The translations under genes and the position numbers were made by a program. The notes under the pieces are model-generated. The model made no database searches, had not been told where the DNA came from, and saw only the letters and a list, made by a program, of their open reading frames with translations. From assembly GCF_001278075.1 (NCBI RefSeq), contig NZ_CP011340.1, forward strand, positions 5,453,501-5,517,500: a stretch of 64,000 nucleotides of DNA, written 5' to 3'. Numbering within the stretch: the first letter of the stretch is position 1; the number at the start of each line of letters is the position of its first letter. This document shows, piece after piece, positions 1-8,308 of the stretch. Origin of the DNA: Streptomyces pristinaespiralis. Lineage in GTDB: Bacteria; Actinomycetota; Actinomycetes; Streptomycetales; Streptomycetaceae.

Positions 1-70
1 CGGGCGCCACTTGTCCGCACGGCCGGCGCGGCGTGAAGGCCCGGGCCGCGCGGCGTACCGGCTCGGTCCG

Positions 71-1162
71 CTACGTGAGGCCGAGCTCCGCGCAGGCGTC
101 CGCGAACTCGGGGACGCAGATCTGCTCCACCGTGTAGAGGCCGTCGGCGACGACGGTCTCCTTGATGTTCTCCTTGGTCAGCGCGATGACCGGGATGCGC
201 ACGGTGGGGACGGACTTCTCCGTCGGGGTGTCGATGTCCGTGTGCGCTGCGGCTCCGAGGGACATGTTCCTGGCCAGCAGGATGGCCATCTCGGCGGCGG
301 CCGCGGCCTCCGGCGCGTACTGCTTGTAGACCGTCATGTACTGATCGCCGGCGACGATGCGCTGCACCGCCGCCAGTTCCGCGTCCTGGCCGGTGACCGG
401 CGGGAGGTCGGTCAGGCCGGCGCCCTTGAGCGCGGAGATGATGCCGCCTGCCATGCCGTCGTTGGCCGAGTAGACGCCGGTGATGGCGTCCTTGCCGAGG
501 GTGGCGATCGCCGCGTCCATGTTGGCCTTGGCGTTCTCCGGCTTCCAGTCCTTGGTGTCGTACTCCAGGCCGATCTCGACCTTGCCGTCGAGCTCGGTGT
601 GGGCGCCCTTCTTGAACATGGCGGCGTTCGGGTCCGTGAGCGCGCCGTTCATCATCACGACCTTGCCGGATCTGGCGTCGTCACCGAGGGCCTCCAGCAG
701 GGCCTTGCCCTGGATGTGGCCGACCTGTTCGTTGTCGAACGAGACGTAGCCGTCGATCGGTCCCTCGGCGAGGCGGTCGAAGGCGACGACGGGGATGCCG
801 GCCTCGTCGGCCTTCTCGATCGCGCCGGCGATGGCCTTGGCGTCCACCGCGTCGACGATGAGCACGTCGACCTGCTCGTCGATCATGGATTCGAGCTGCT
901 GCGTCTGCAGACCGGCGTCGTGCTTGGCGTTGGCGTAGAGGACCTTGCCCTTGCTGTTGGTGAGGCGGGCTATGCGTTCCTCGATGACCGGTTTGTCGAA
1001 CTGCTCGTAGCGAGCGGCCTGGTTCTCCGGAAGCAGCAGACCAACAACGATGTCATCGCTCAGCCTTACACCCGGCTCCTCGGTGGTCCCACAGCCGGAG
1101 AGCGGTACGACCATCGCGGCGGTGGCGGCTGCGACGGCGGCGCGACGCAGAAGTGCATTCAT
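71..1162 (-). CDS. Sugar ABC transporter substrate-binding lipoprotein (XylF/RbsB-like)
   Basis: This 363-residue protein is a periplasmic-type sugar-binding protein (Peripla_BP_4, D-xylose XylF-like) that would be lipid-anchored outside the membrane and deliver a monosaccharide to an ABC permease. The chosen ATG gives a basic N-terminus, a hydrophobic stretch and a lipobox LSGC with Cys24; an AGGGAGG ribosome site lies upstream. An in-frame upstream start would add 43 residues without a signal sequence, so it is rejected. The body reads IVVGLLLPEN near the N-terminus and carries VDAVDAKAIAG and VTGQDAE, typical of the xylose-binding family. The ATPase and permease expected downstream would lie beyond the left edge. 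The family is clear; the exact sugar is inferred. Confidence 0.88.
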   Translation of the reverse strand: MNALLRRAAVAAATAAMVVPLSGCGTTEEPGVRLSDDIVVGLLLPENQAARYEQFDKPVIEERIARLTNSKGKVLYANAKHDAGLQTQQLESMIDEQVDVLIVDAVDAKAIAGAIEKADEAGIPVVAFDRLAEGPIDGYVSFDNEQVGHIQGKALLEALGDDARSGKVVMMNGALTDPNAAMFKKGAHTELDGKVEIGLEYDTKDWKPENAKANMDAAIATLGKDAITGVYSANDGMAGGIISALKGAGLTDLPPVTGQDAELAAVQRIVAGDQYMTVYKQYAPEAAAAAEMAILLARNMSLGAAAHTDIDTPTEKSVPTVRIPVIALTKENIKETVVADGLYTVEQICVPEFADACAELGLT

Positions 1163-1477
1163 TGGTTGAATCCAACCTCCCTGACAGGCTGCATCAATTG
1201 CAGCCAAGGTGGCCGAAAGCCAACTCTGTGGGCCGAGAAGCGTCAAGAGCCGCACGGTTAACGTGACCGCAACGTGATTCTGTGTAATCAACGGTTCAAG
1301 TAGCTGCGACGGCGCCGACGGCGGGGCCGTCCGTCCGGGCCGTCCGTCCGTCCCGGGTCCGCGGAGGTCCCCCCTGATGTGACCGGCCGGGAACCTGGAG
1401 AGGGAGTTGTTCGTCTTCCCGTGTGCGCGAGGCCGGCGCGATCACGTCCCGGCCGTCACCGACAGAGGGAGGGGCGC
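1163..1477. other. Noncoding region between divergent genes
   Basis: This 315-bp gap separates the sugar-binding lipoprotein gene (minus strand) from the DUF6412 gene (plus strand) and must hold both promoters. Short direct repeats of AACGTGA occur around 1260-1276, which could be a regulator site for the sugar gene. No convincing -35/-10 pair or RNA structure was found. Confidence 0.4.
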
Positions 1478-1795
1478 ATGGCCGGTCGTACGGCGCGGCT
1501 GCTCCGCCCCGCCGCGCTGCTGCTCCTGCTGCTGGTCGAGATCCTGCTCGTCGACGGCGGCAGCATCTCCGCCGCGCTCGCGCTCGCCGCGACGGCCACC
1601 GCCGCCGTCGGATCCGCCCTCGTCGTCTGCGCCGTCATCAGCGCGCGCTGCGCGCCCGTCGTGCCACGCACCCGGATCCGGACCGCCCTGCGCGACCGTG
1701 AGCAACGCACCGCGTTCCTCTCGCAGCGCGATCCCGACGCCCGGGGGCGTACGCGTCCCCGAGCGCCCGGCCGTCCCCTCCTGACGGCCCTGTAG
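1478..1795 (+). CDS. DUF6412 small membrane protein
   Basis: This is a 105-residue protein starting at the ATG preceded by GGGAGGGGC. A leucine-rich segment at about residues 9-25 and an alanine-rich segment at about 31-56 look like two membrane helices. A basic tail follows with the pattern RTRIRTALRDRE. It resembles the actinobacterial DUF6412 family, whose function is unknown. It lies about 90 bp upstream of a YidC/Oxa1-type insertase on the same strand, an arrangement I recall from other Streptomyces, so the two may be co-transcribed and linked in membrane protein insertion. That link is inferred from position only. Confidence 0.7.
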   Translation: MAGRTARLLRPAALLLLLLVEILLVDGGSISAALALAATATAAVGSALVVCAVISARCAPVVPRTRIRTALRDREQRTAFLSQRDPDARGRTRPRAPGRPLLTAL

Positions 1796-1886
1796 GCACC
1801 ACCACGCCACCACGCAGTCCCCGCGCGGGCCGTCATGCCGTCATGTCCTCGTTCCCGGCACGACGAGACCCCCGGAGGGCTCACGC

Positions 1887-2624
1887 ATGTCCGTTTTCGC
1901 CACCCTGGTCGAGCAGCTCGCCGAGCTGCTCGAGCCGCTGTTCGCCGCGTCCGCCACCGCTGCCGCGATCATCGCCTTCACCGCGCTCGTACGCCTCGCC
2001 GTCCACCCCCTCTCCCGCGCGGCCGCCCGTGGACAGAAGGCCCGCACCCGCCTCGCGCCGCAGCTCGCCGAACTGCGCGTCAAGTACGGCAGCAACGCCA
2101 AGGATGCGGAGCGGCTGCAGAAGGCCACGATGGAGCTGTACGCGCGGGAGAAGGTGTCGCCGCTCTCAGGGTGCCTGCCGAGCCTGCTCCAGCTGCCGGC
2201 GTTCTTCCTGATGTACCACCTGTTCTCGAACGCGGAGATCGGGGGCGAGCCGAACGGACTCCTCGGCCACGCGCTGTTCGACGCGCCCCTCGGCGGCCGC
2301 TGGACGGACGCCCTCGCGGACGGCGGGATGTTCGGCGGTGCCGGCCTCGTCTACGTCGCTCTCTTCGTGATCGTCGCCGCCGTCGCGACCTTCACCTACC
2401 GGCGCACCAAGCGGCAGATGGCCGCCGCGCCCATGACCGGCGAACAGATGCCGGGCATGGTGGCGATGACCAAGGTCGTGCCGCTGCTGTCGTTCTTCAC
2501 GCTCGCGACCGTCGCGGTCGTGCCGCTCGCCGCCGCGCTCTACGTCGTCACCTCCACCACCTGGACGGCGGTGGAGCGGGTGTTCCTCTACCGGGACACA
2601 CCGATGCCGGTGGCGCAGCTCTGA
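1887..2624 (+). CDS. YidC/Oxa1 family membrane protein insertase
   Basis: This 245-residue polytopic membrane protein helps insert and fold other membrane proteins. The first helix is at about residues 22-40. A charged cytoplasmic segment (KARTRLAPQLAELRVKYGSNAKD) precedes the conserved motif SGCLPSLLQLPAFFLMYHLF. Two or three more helices follow, and there is an arginine in the first helix region (ALVRLAVHP), as expected for the hydrophilic groove. At 245 residues it is the short type, like Oxa1 or a second YidC copy, without a large extracellular domain. Streptomyces normally have a main YidC near the replication origin, so this is probably an auxiliary copy working with the adjacent DUF6412 protein. 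Confidence 0.9.
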   Translation: MSVFATLVEQLAELLEPLFAASATAAAIIAFTALVRLAVHPLSRAAARGQKARTRLAPQLAELRVKYGSNAKDAERLQKATMELYAREKVSPLSGCLPSLLQLPAFFLMYHLFSNAEIGGEPNGLLGHALFDAPLGGRWTDALADGGMFGGAGLVYVALFVIVAAVATFTYRRTKRQMAAAPMTGEQMPGMVAMTKVVPLLSFFTLATVAVVPLAAALYVVTSTTWTAVERVFLYRDTPMPVAQL

Positions 2625-2686
2625 TCAGGGGCGGGCGAGGTGGTGCAGCTCTGAACGGGTGCGGGCGCGGGGCGGCTGCCGGGGAT

Positions 2687-3022
2687 TCAGTGGCCGCGCG
2701 GCGCGTACATGATGACGGCCATCCCGGCGAGGCAGATCAAGGCGCCGGCGATGTCGTAACGGTCGGGCCGGTAGCCGTCCGCGATCACGCCCCAGGCGAG
2801 GGAACCGGCGACGAAGACACCGCCGTACGCGGCGAGGATGCGCCCGAAGTTCGCGTCGCTCTGGAACGTGGCGACGACGCCGTACAGGCCGAGCGCGACC
2901 ACCCCGCCGCCGACCCAGAGCAGCCCCCGGTGTTCACGAAGGCCCTGCCAGACGAGCCAGGCCCCGCCGATCTCGAGGAAGGCCGCGGCGAGGAAGAGGG
3001 CGACCGAGCGTGCGACGGACAT
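2687..3022 (-). CDS. YnfA/UPF0060 family small membrane protein
   Basis: This 111-residue protein has four predicted membrane helices and the YnfA/UPF0060 signature: [16 protein letters not shown] in the first helix, [10 protein letters not shown], then [12 protein letters not shown] and a final helix ending [11 protein letters not shown]. The chosen ATG gives the family's usual length; longer in-frame starts would only add low-complexity arginine and proline. YnfA proteins are related to small multidrug resistance transporters, but their substrate here is unknown. It faces the YidC gene (convergent) and its start is followed by a 295-bp spacer before the fumarylacetoacetate hydrolase gene. 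Confidence 0.88.
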   Translation of the reverse strand: MSVARSVALFLAAAFLEIGGAWLVWQGLREHRGLLWVGGGVVALGLYGVVATFQSDANFGRILAAYGGVFVAGSLAWGVIADGYRPDRYDIAGALICLAGMAVIMYAPRGH

Positions 3023-3236
3023 GGCGACGACCCTAGCGGGGCGGGGCGGCGCCCCGCGCCGGGTGGGGTCGCGCCCCTGCGCCGCGGTGGCGCCCCGTGC
3101 CCGGGCGCGTGCGGGGCACGGCACCCGGGCCGGTCCGGCGCCCCGCACGGGAGCCGGCAGCCCCGAACGGCCGGAGTCCCTACCCATCGGTAAGGGTCCA
3201 GGTTGTGAACAGGGTCTTGCAGGGTGGTCGGATGTC

Positions 3237-3269
3237 TTGGAGGATCAGCCAATCCTCCGATCCTCCGAT
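3237..3269. promoter_or_regulatory. Inverted and direct repeat upstream of the hydrolase gene
   Basis: GGAGGAT at 3239-3245 and ATCCTCC at 3252-3258 form a 7-bp inverted repeat with a 6-bp spacer. The right arm is repeated directly as TCCTCCGA at 3253-3260 and 3261-3268. The element is 50-80 bp upstream of the fumarylacetoacetate hydrolase start, where an operator for a GntR-type or similar catabolic regulator would be expected. No regulator gene is adjacent, so its owner is unknown. Confidence 0.4.
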
Positions 3270-3317
3270 GGCCGCACCTGTCGGGCCGGGCTCGCACTCG
3301 ACCAGGGGAGACTGACC

Positions 3318-4175
3318 ATGAAGTTGCTGCGTGTCGGCACGGCGGGCGCCGAGCGTCCCGCGCTGCTCGACCAGGACGGGACGCTTCGCGACCTGTCCGG
3401 TCTCGTCACGGACATCGACGGGGCGCTGCTCGCCGACGCCGCCGCCCTCGACCGGATCAGGACCGCGGCCGAAGCCGGTGACCTGCCCGTACTCGACGCG
3501 GCCGGGCTCCGCATCGGGCCGCCGGTGGGCCGGATCGGAAAGGTCGTGTGCATCGGGCTGAACTACCACGACCACGCCGCGGAGACCGGGGCCGAACCCC
3601 CGGCGGAGCCGGTCGTCTTCTTCAAGGCCGCCGACACCGTCGTCGGACCGGACGACACCGTGCTCGTGCCCCGCGGCAGCCGCAAGACCGACTGGGAGGT
3701 CGAGCTCGCGGTGGTCATCGGACGTACGGCCCGCTACATCGAGCCGGACGAGGACCCGCTCTCGTACGTCGCCGGCTACGCGGTCGCTCATGACGTGTCG
3801 GAGCGCGAGTTCCAGATCGAGCGCGGCGGCACCTGGGACAAGGGCAAGAACTGCGAGACGTTCAACCCGCTGGGGCCGTGGCTCGTGACCCCCGACGAGG
3901 TGCCGGACCCGCAGGCCCTGGGACTGCGGCTGTGGGTCAACGGGGAGCTCAAGCAGAACGGTACGACCGCGGACCAGATCTTCCCGGTCGCCGACGTCGT
4001 CCGTTACGTCAGCCGGTTCATGGCCCTGTACCCGGGCGACGTCATCAACACCGGTACGCCGGCGGGGGTCGCGCTCGGACAGCCCGAGCCGAAGCCGTTC
4101 CTGCGCGCCGGGGACGTGGTCGAGCTCGAGATCGACGGCCTCGGCCGCCAGCGCCAGGAGCTCAAGGACGCCTGA
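3318..4175 (+). CDS. Fumarylacetoacetate hydrolase family protein
   Basis: This 285-residue enzyme belongs to the FAH superfamily, which hydrolyses or decarboxylates small keto acids using a divalent metal. The N-terminal 70 residues are the small cap-like region. The catalytic fold then begins with GLNYHDHAAE and continues with VVFFKAADTVVGP, the acidic metal-binding segment TDWEVELAVVIG, HDVSERE and the closing motif INTGTPAGVALG. The ATG is preceded by GGGGAG. The length is typical of the ureidoglycolate lyase or 2-hydroxyhepta-2,4-diene-1,7-dioate isomerase type rather than true tyrosine-pathway FAH. It stands alone, with a repeat element upstream that may be its operator. The precise substrate cannot be told from sequence. 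Confidence 0.9.
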   Translation: MKLLRVGTAGAERPALLDQDGTLRDLSGLVTDIDGALLADAAALDRIRTAAEAGDLPVLDAAGLRIGPPVGRIGKVVCIGLNYHDHAAETGAEPPAEPVVFFKAADTVVGPDDTVLVPRGSRKTDWEVELAVVIGRTARYIEPDEDPLSYVAGYAVAHDVSEREFQIERGGTWDKGKNCETFNPLGPWLVTPDEVPDPQALGLRLWVNGELKQNGTTADQIFPVADVVRYVSRFMALYPGDVINTGTPAGVALGQPEPKPFLRAGDVVELEIDGLGRQRQELKDA

Positions 4176-4274
4176 GCCCGCACGCCGCGTCCGCACGCCC
4201 GCGACGGGGGGCGTGCGGTGCGGCGGACGCGGCTCGGACCGCACCCGCCGCACCGCACGGATGCGAAGGCGGTG

Positions 4275-4763
4275 TCACCTGGCGATGAAGCGCTCCAGCG
4301 CCTCGACCACCATCGCGTGGTCCTCCGCCTGCGGCAGACCCGAGACCGTCACGGAGCCGACGACACCCGCTCCGACGACCGTGATCGGGAAGGATCCGCC
4401 GTGCGCCGCGTACAGGTCCGGGTCCAGCCGTGAGGACTCCTCGAACGTGGTGCCCTTGGCGCGGTGGCGTGCCCCGACCAGGTACGAACTCTCGCCGTAG
4501 CGTTCCACGACCCGCCGCTTGCGGTCGATCCACGCGTCGTTGTCGGCGCTCGAGCCCGGCAGCGCGGCGTGGAACAGCTGCTGTGCCCCGCGGCGGATGT
4601 CGATGGCGACCGGCGCCTCGCGCAGGTGCGCCATCTCGACCAGCATGCTGCCGAGCGCCCATGCGTCGGAGTGCGTGAACCGGCGCAGCGTGAGCCGCCG
4701 CTCCTGCTGGACGATCTCGTCGACGGTGAGGTGGGGGACCGGCTTCATCGTGTCCGTGTTCAT
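4275..4763 (-). CDS. UPF0303 / heme-degrading domain protein (GlcG/HbpS-like)
   Basis: This 162-residue protein is of the UPF0303 group in the GlcG/HbpS-like superfamily, labelled heme-degrading domain in many genomes. Recognisable segments are LTLRRFTHSDAWALGS near the N-terminus, PVAIDIRRGAQQLFHAALPG in the middle and the glycine-rich FPITVVGAGVVGSVTVSGLPQAEDH near the end. Its start overlaps the stop of the upstream dehydrogenase by 4 bp, so the two are translationally coupled. HbpS in Streptomyces binds heme extracellularly, but this protein has no signal peptide, so it would act in the cytoplasm. A role with the neighbouring sugar-type dehydrogenase is more likely than heme sensing. Confidence 0.8.
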   Translation of the reverse strand: MNTDTMKPVPHLTVDEIVQQERRLTLRRFTHSDAWALGSMLVEMAHLREAPVAIDIRRGAQQLFHAALPGSSADNDAWIDRKRRVVERYGESSYLVGARHRAKGTTFEESSRLDPDLYAAHGGSFPITVVGAGVVGSVTVSGLPQAEDHAMVVEALERFIAR

Positions 4764-5851
4764 GCGGTGACCTCCACGGTGACGGTGATCCCTTCACGAG
4801 CGGAACGGCGGGCGGCCTCCAGTACGTCCAGAGCGGCCGCGGCCTCCTCCGCGGTGACCGGCGGAGCGGCCTTGTCGCGCACCGCGGCGGCGACCGCCGC
4901 GTAGTACGCGGGGTAGTCGCCCGGCACTGTCTCCACGGGAGCGCCCCCGCCCGTCAGCGGCGACTCTCCCGCACCGACCCGGCCCCACATCGACTCCGGC
5001 TCCACGCCCCACGGCTCGCCGTCGTCAGGACGGCGGCCGGCGCGCAGCGCGTCCTCCTGCGGGTCCAGGCCGTACTTCACGTACCCGCCTTCGCTGCCCA
5101 GAACCCGGAATCGAGGGCCGAGCTGCGCGGTCGTGGCGCTGACGTACAGATGCGAGCGGACGCCGTTCGCGTGTGTGATCGCGATGAACGTGTCGTCGTC
5201 GGCCCTGGCGCCGGGGCGGCGCACGTCGGACTCCGCGTACACCCGCGCCGCCGGGCCGAAGAGGGTCAGCGCCTGGTCGACGACGTGGCTGCCCAGGTCG
5301 TAGAGGAGGCCGCCGATCTCCTGCGGGTCGCCCGACTCGCGCCAGCCGCCCTTGAGCTGCGGGCGCCAGCGCTCGAAACGGGACTCGAAGCGCTGCACCT
5401 CACCGAGCTCGCCGGCCTCGACGAGCCCCCGCAGGGTCAGGAAGTCGTTGTCCCAGCGGCGGTTCTGGAAGACGGAGAGCACCAGGCCGCGTTCGGCGGC
5501 GAGCGCGGCCAGCGCCCGTGCCTCGGTGGCCGTACCGGCGATGGGCTTGTCGACGACGACCGCGGTACCCGCCTCGAGCGCGGCGCGGGCGAGCGGGACG
5601 TGGGTCTTGTTCGGGGTGGCGACGACCATCAGGTCGAGCTCGTCGGCGCGCGCCCACAGACGGTCCGGTGACGCCTCGACGCGGACGCCGGGGAACCGGG
5701 CGCGGGCCTGCTCCTGCCGCTCGGGGCTGGAGGTGACGACCGTGTCGAGGACGAGTCCCTCCGTCGCGGCGATCAGCGGGGCGTGGAAGACGGAGCCCGC
5801 CAGGCCGTAGCCGATGAGGGCGACGCGGAGGGGTGAGCCGGTACCAGTCAT
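4760..5851 (-). CDS. Gfo/Idh/MocA family oxidoreductase
   Basis: This is an NAD(P)-dependent dehydrogenase of 363 residues acting on a sugar or inositol-like compound. The N-terminal Rossmann fold has the motif GYGLAGSVFHAP and ends with VVDKPI, the family's conserved lysine-proline. The C-terminal domain contains GGLLYDLGSHVVDQAL, whose aspartate and histidine match the substrate site. The ATG at 5851 has a GGACGG sequence just upstream; a GTG three codons earlier is possible. It is followed by the UPF0303 gene with a 4-bp overlap. It is divergent from a ROK regulator across a short spacer containing a palindrome, so that regulator probably controls it. Confidence 0.9.
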   Translation of the reverse strand: MTGTGSPLRVALIGYGLAGSVFHAPLIAATEGLVLDTVVTSSPERQEQARARFPGVRVEASPDRLWARADELDLMVVATPNKTHVPLARAALEAGTAVVVDKPIAGTATEARALAALAAERGLVLSVFQNRRWDNDFLTLRGLVEAGELGEVQRFESRFERWRPQLKGGWRESGDPQEIGGLLYDLGSHVVDQALTLFGPAARVYAESDVRRPGARADDDTFIAITHANGVRSHLYVSATTAQLGPRFRVLGSEGGYVKYGLDPQEDALRAGRRPDDGEPWGVEPESMWGRVGAGESPLTGGGAPVETVPGDYPAYYAAVAAAVRDKAAPPVTAEEAAAALDVLEAARRSAREGITVTVEVTA

Positions 5852-5861
5852 GCCGTCCACT

Positions 5862-5881
5862 TAAGCAACGGTGTTGCCAAA
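5862..5881. promoter_or_regulatory. Candidate ROK regulator operator
   Basis: GCAAC at 5865-5869 and GTTGC at 5873-5877 form an inverted repeat around GGT in the 50-70 bp spacer between the divergent dehydrogenase and ROK regulator genes. It lies where RNA polymerase must bind for both, as expected for an autoregulatory operator. The flanks (CTTAA, CCAAAG) are AT-richer than the surroundings. Confidence 0.45.
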
Positions 5882-5907
5882 GTGCAAGCGGGGCGGACAA
5901 TGGAAGG

Positions 5908-7086
5908 GTGAACAGGAGCATGGCGGGAGTGGGAGCCAATCTGCCCGCGCTGCGCAGCCACAATGCGGCGCTCGTCCTCGATCTGCTGCGGACAGCCGGC
6001 GAGGGCGGCATCAGCAGGCTCGAACTGGCCGAGGGCACGGGGCTCACGCCCCAGGCCGTCAGCAAGATTGTCGCCCGTCTGCGCGAGGAGGGCACGGTCG
6101 CGGAGGCGGGCCAGCGCGCGTCGACCGGGGGCAAACCGCGGACGGTGCTGCGGCTGGTGCCCTCCGCGGGGTACGCGCTGGGCGTCCATCTGGACCGCGA
6201 CGAACTCACCGTGGTCCTCCTCGACCTCGCGGGCACCCGTGTCGCCGGCCGGAGGGTCCCGCTGGACCTCGGCGCCGGCACGGAGGCGGTCGTCGCGAAG
6301 ACGGTGGCCGAGGTCGGCGTCCTGCTGGCGGACGCGGACCCGGCCGGACCGGCCGGTCCCGTCCTCGGCGATGCCGGACTGCGGGTGCTCGGGGTCGGCG
6401 TCGCCATGCCGGGGCCGCTCGACCACTTCAACGGCGTGACCCAGCGAGTCACCGGATACCCCCAGTGGGAGGGCTTTCCGCTGCGCGACGTGCTCGCGGG
6501 ACGTCTCGGGCTGCCCGTCGTCCTCGACAAGGACACCAACGCCGCCGCCCTCGGGATCGCCCTGCGCGGCCCCGGCGATTCCTTCGCCTACCTCCACCTC
6601 GGCACCGGGCTCGGCGCCGGACTGGTCCTCGGCGGCGTGCTCTACCGGGGCGCACGCACCGACGCCGGAGAGTTCGGCCACCAGGTGATCCAGCTCGACG
6701 GACCCGAATGCACCTGCGGCAGACGCGGCTGCATCGAGGTGCTCTGCCTGGAAGCGGTCGCCCGTGGCGACATCGAGGGGGCCGCCCGCCTCCTCGGCGT
6801 CGGCGCCACCAACCTCGTGGAACTGCTCGACATCGAGCGGGTCCTCCTCGGCGGCCGTGTGATCGACGACGCGGCGGACGAGTTCGTAGGGGGCGTGCGT
6901 GCGGTGCTCGCCGCGCGCACCGATGTCCCGGTGGCGGCCGCCGCGGAGGGCGGCGAGCAGATCGTCGCCGACGGCGCCGCCCAGCTCGTGCTCGCACCGC
7001 TCTTCGGCCGGTCGGAGGCGGTGTCCCCGGCCGCTGCGTCCCAGGAGGAGCCGCAGGCCAATCGTCCGGCGCCGGAAATACGCTGA
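5908..7086 (+). CDS. ROK family transcriptional regulator
   Basis: This 392-residue repressor senses a sugar or sugar derivative. A winged helix at about residues 15-75 (LELAEGTGLTPQAVSKIVARL) is followed by a ROK sugar-kinase-like domain. That domain holds GVGVAMPGPLD, the segment DKDTNAAALG, the phosphate-loop-like HLGTGLGAGLVLGG, and the zinc-binding signature CTCGRRGCIE. The start is a GTG at 5908 or an ATG at 5920; neither has an ideal ribosome site, so the N-terminus is uncertain by four residues. The last 30 residues are alanine and proline rich. It is divergent from the Gfo/Idh/MocA dehydrogenase and probably represses it. Confidence 0.9.
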   Translation: MNRSMAGVGANLPALRSHNAALVLDLLRTAGEGGISRLELAEGTGLTPQAVSKIVARLREEGTVAEAGQRASTGGKPRTVLRLVPSAGYALGVHLDRDELTVVLLDLAGTRVAGRRVPLDLGAGTEAVVAKTVAEVGVLLADADPAGPAGPVLGDAGLRVLGVGVAMPGPLDHFNGVTQRVTGYPQWEGFPLRDVLAGRLGLPVVLDKDTNAAALGIALRGPGDSFAYLHLGTGLGAGLVLGGVLYRGARTDAGEFGHQVIQLDGPECTCGRRGCIEVLCLEAVARGDIEGAARLLGVGATNLVELLDIERVLLGGRVIDDAADEFVGGVRAVLAARTDVPVAAAAEGGEQIVADGAAQLVLAPLFGRSEAVSPAAASQEEPQANRPAPEIR

Positions 7087-7218
7087 CAGGAGGGGCGTTC
7101 AGCCGCTGATCGGCCGTACGGGGCCCGCCGTGCCCGTGCCGGCGGGCACACATGGCACGGTCCCGGGCCACGCCCGGGCGATCCCGGCAGTACGCGAGCA
7201 AGCAAAGGCCTGCCTCTC

Positions 7219-8112
7219 ATGCGAACGCGCAACGCCCTCGCCCTCGGAGCCGCCGCGGCGCTGATCGCGTCCGCGCTGATCAGCGGCTCCGCCGCCATCG
7301 CCGCCCGCACCCCCCGCCCACCGGTCCCCGCCACGTTCGCCGCGCCGTCCGCGTCCGCCGCGCCGGCCGAGGACCGGTCCGGCGACCGGCCCGCCGACCG
7401 TGCCCCCACCTGTGGCAAGGACTCCGACCCGGCGTTCCCGATCAGGACCCGTATCCACGGTGGTCCCACGACCGTCCGGTCCGGTTCCGGCTTCCACCCC
7501 TGGTCGGTGGACCTCACCAACACCACGCGCGAGACCTGCCACCGGATCCATCCGGTCATCGTCCTCACCGCCCAGGACCGGGGGCTCACCGAGGACCGCG
7601 TCACCCTCGAGTTCCACGACGAGGACGCGGACCGCTGGCGCCCGGTCGTGCTCGAGGAGACAACGGAGGACGAGATCGTGGGCGTCTTCGACGGCTTCCA
7701 GGGCTTCGCCGTACCGGCCGGCGGGACGGTCACCGTGCGGACGAGGCTCTCGCTCGCCGCCGGTACGCCCTCGAACACGGTCACCGTCAACGCCGCCGTC
7801 GTACAGCGCAAGGGGGACGACGGCGACTGGGTGGGCGAGTCGGGGGAATACCGCTTCACCGTCGTGGCGGGGGAGGGGGACCCGTCCTCCGAGCCCACCC
7901 CCGCCCGGCCCACCGCGGACCCGTCACCCAGCGGGTCGCGTGCCGAGGTCACGCCCGTCAGTGCGTCACCGAGCCGGTCCGGCCAGCTCGCCACCACCGG
8001 GTCCGGACCGCTCACCCGGATCGGCGTCGGGGTCGGCGGCGCGATCCTGCTGGGCGCCGGAGCCCTGGCGCTCCTCACCCGCCACCGGCGCGCGCGGCCG
8101 CGCAGGCGCTGA
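7219..8112 (+). CDS. Wall-anchored secreted protein with LAXTG sorting signal
   Basis: This 297-residue exported protein has a signal peptide (MRTRNALALGAAAALIA...), a beta-rich middle domain at about 60-225 with two cysteines, and a Pro/Ser/Thr-rich stalk. The C-terminal sorting signal is LATTG, then a hydrophobic helix and an arginine-rich tail. LAXTG is the known recognition motif of class E sortases in Streptomyces, so it is probably cross-linked to peptidoglycan by SrtE enzymes encoded elsewhere. The domain resembles hypothetical Streptomyces cell wall proteins of unknown role. It lies 0.2 kb upstream of a HAD phosphatase on the same strand, with no obvious functional tie. Confidence 0.82.
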   Translation: MRTRNALALGAAAALIASALISGSAAIAARTPRPPVPATFAAPSASAAPAEDRSGDRPADRAPTCGKDSDPAFPIRTRIHGGPTTVRSGSGFHPWSVDLTNTTRETCHRIHPVIVLTAQDRGLTEDRVTLEFHDEDADRWRPVVLEETTEDEIVGVFDGFQGFAVPAGGTVTVRTRLSLAAGTPSNTVTVNAAVVQRKGDDGDWVGESGEYRFTVVAGEGDPSSEPTPARPTADPSPSGSRAEVTPVSASPSRSGQLATTGSGPLTRIGVGVGGAILLGAGALALLTRHRRARPRRR

Positions 8113-8308
8113 CCCGGCCGGGCGCGCGTACCGCGCCGACGCCCTTCCGCCCAGCGTCGAGGCAAGACGGACGGCGGCGGACGACCGACAGGGACGGACA
8201 TCTGCCCGGCCGGGTGAAGATCCAGACATCCTGATTAGTCTTGGGGCGTCGCCACAGCGCAGTCGCGGCGCCCCAGCACGCATACATGCACCGGCAGGAG
8301 TCCGTCTG

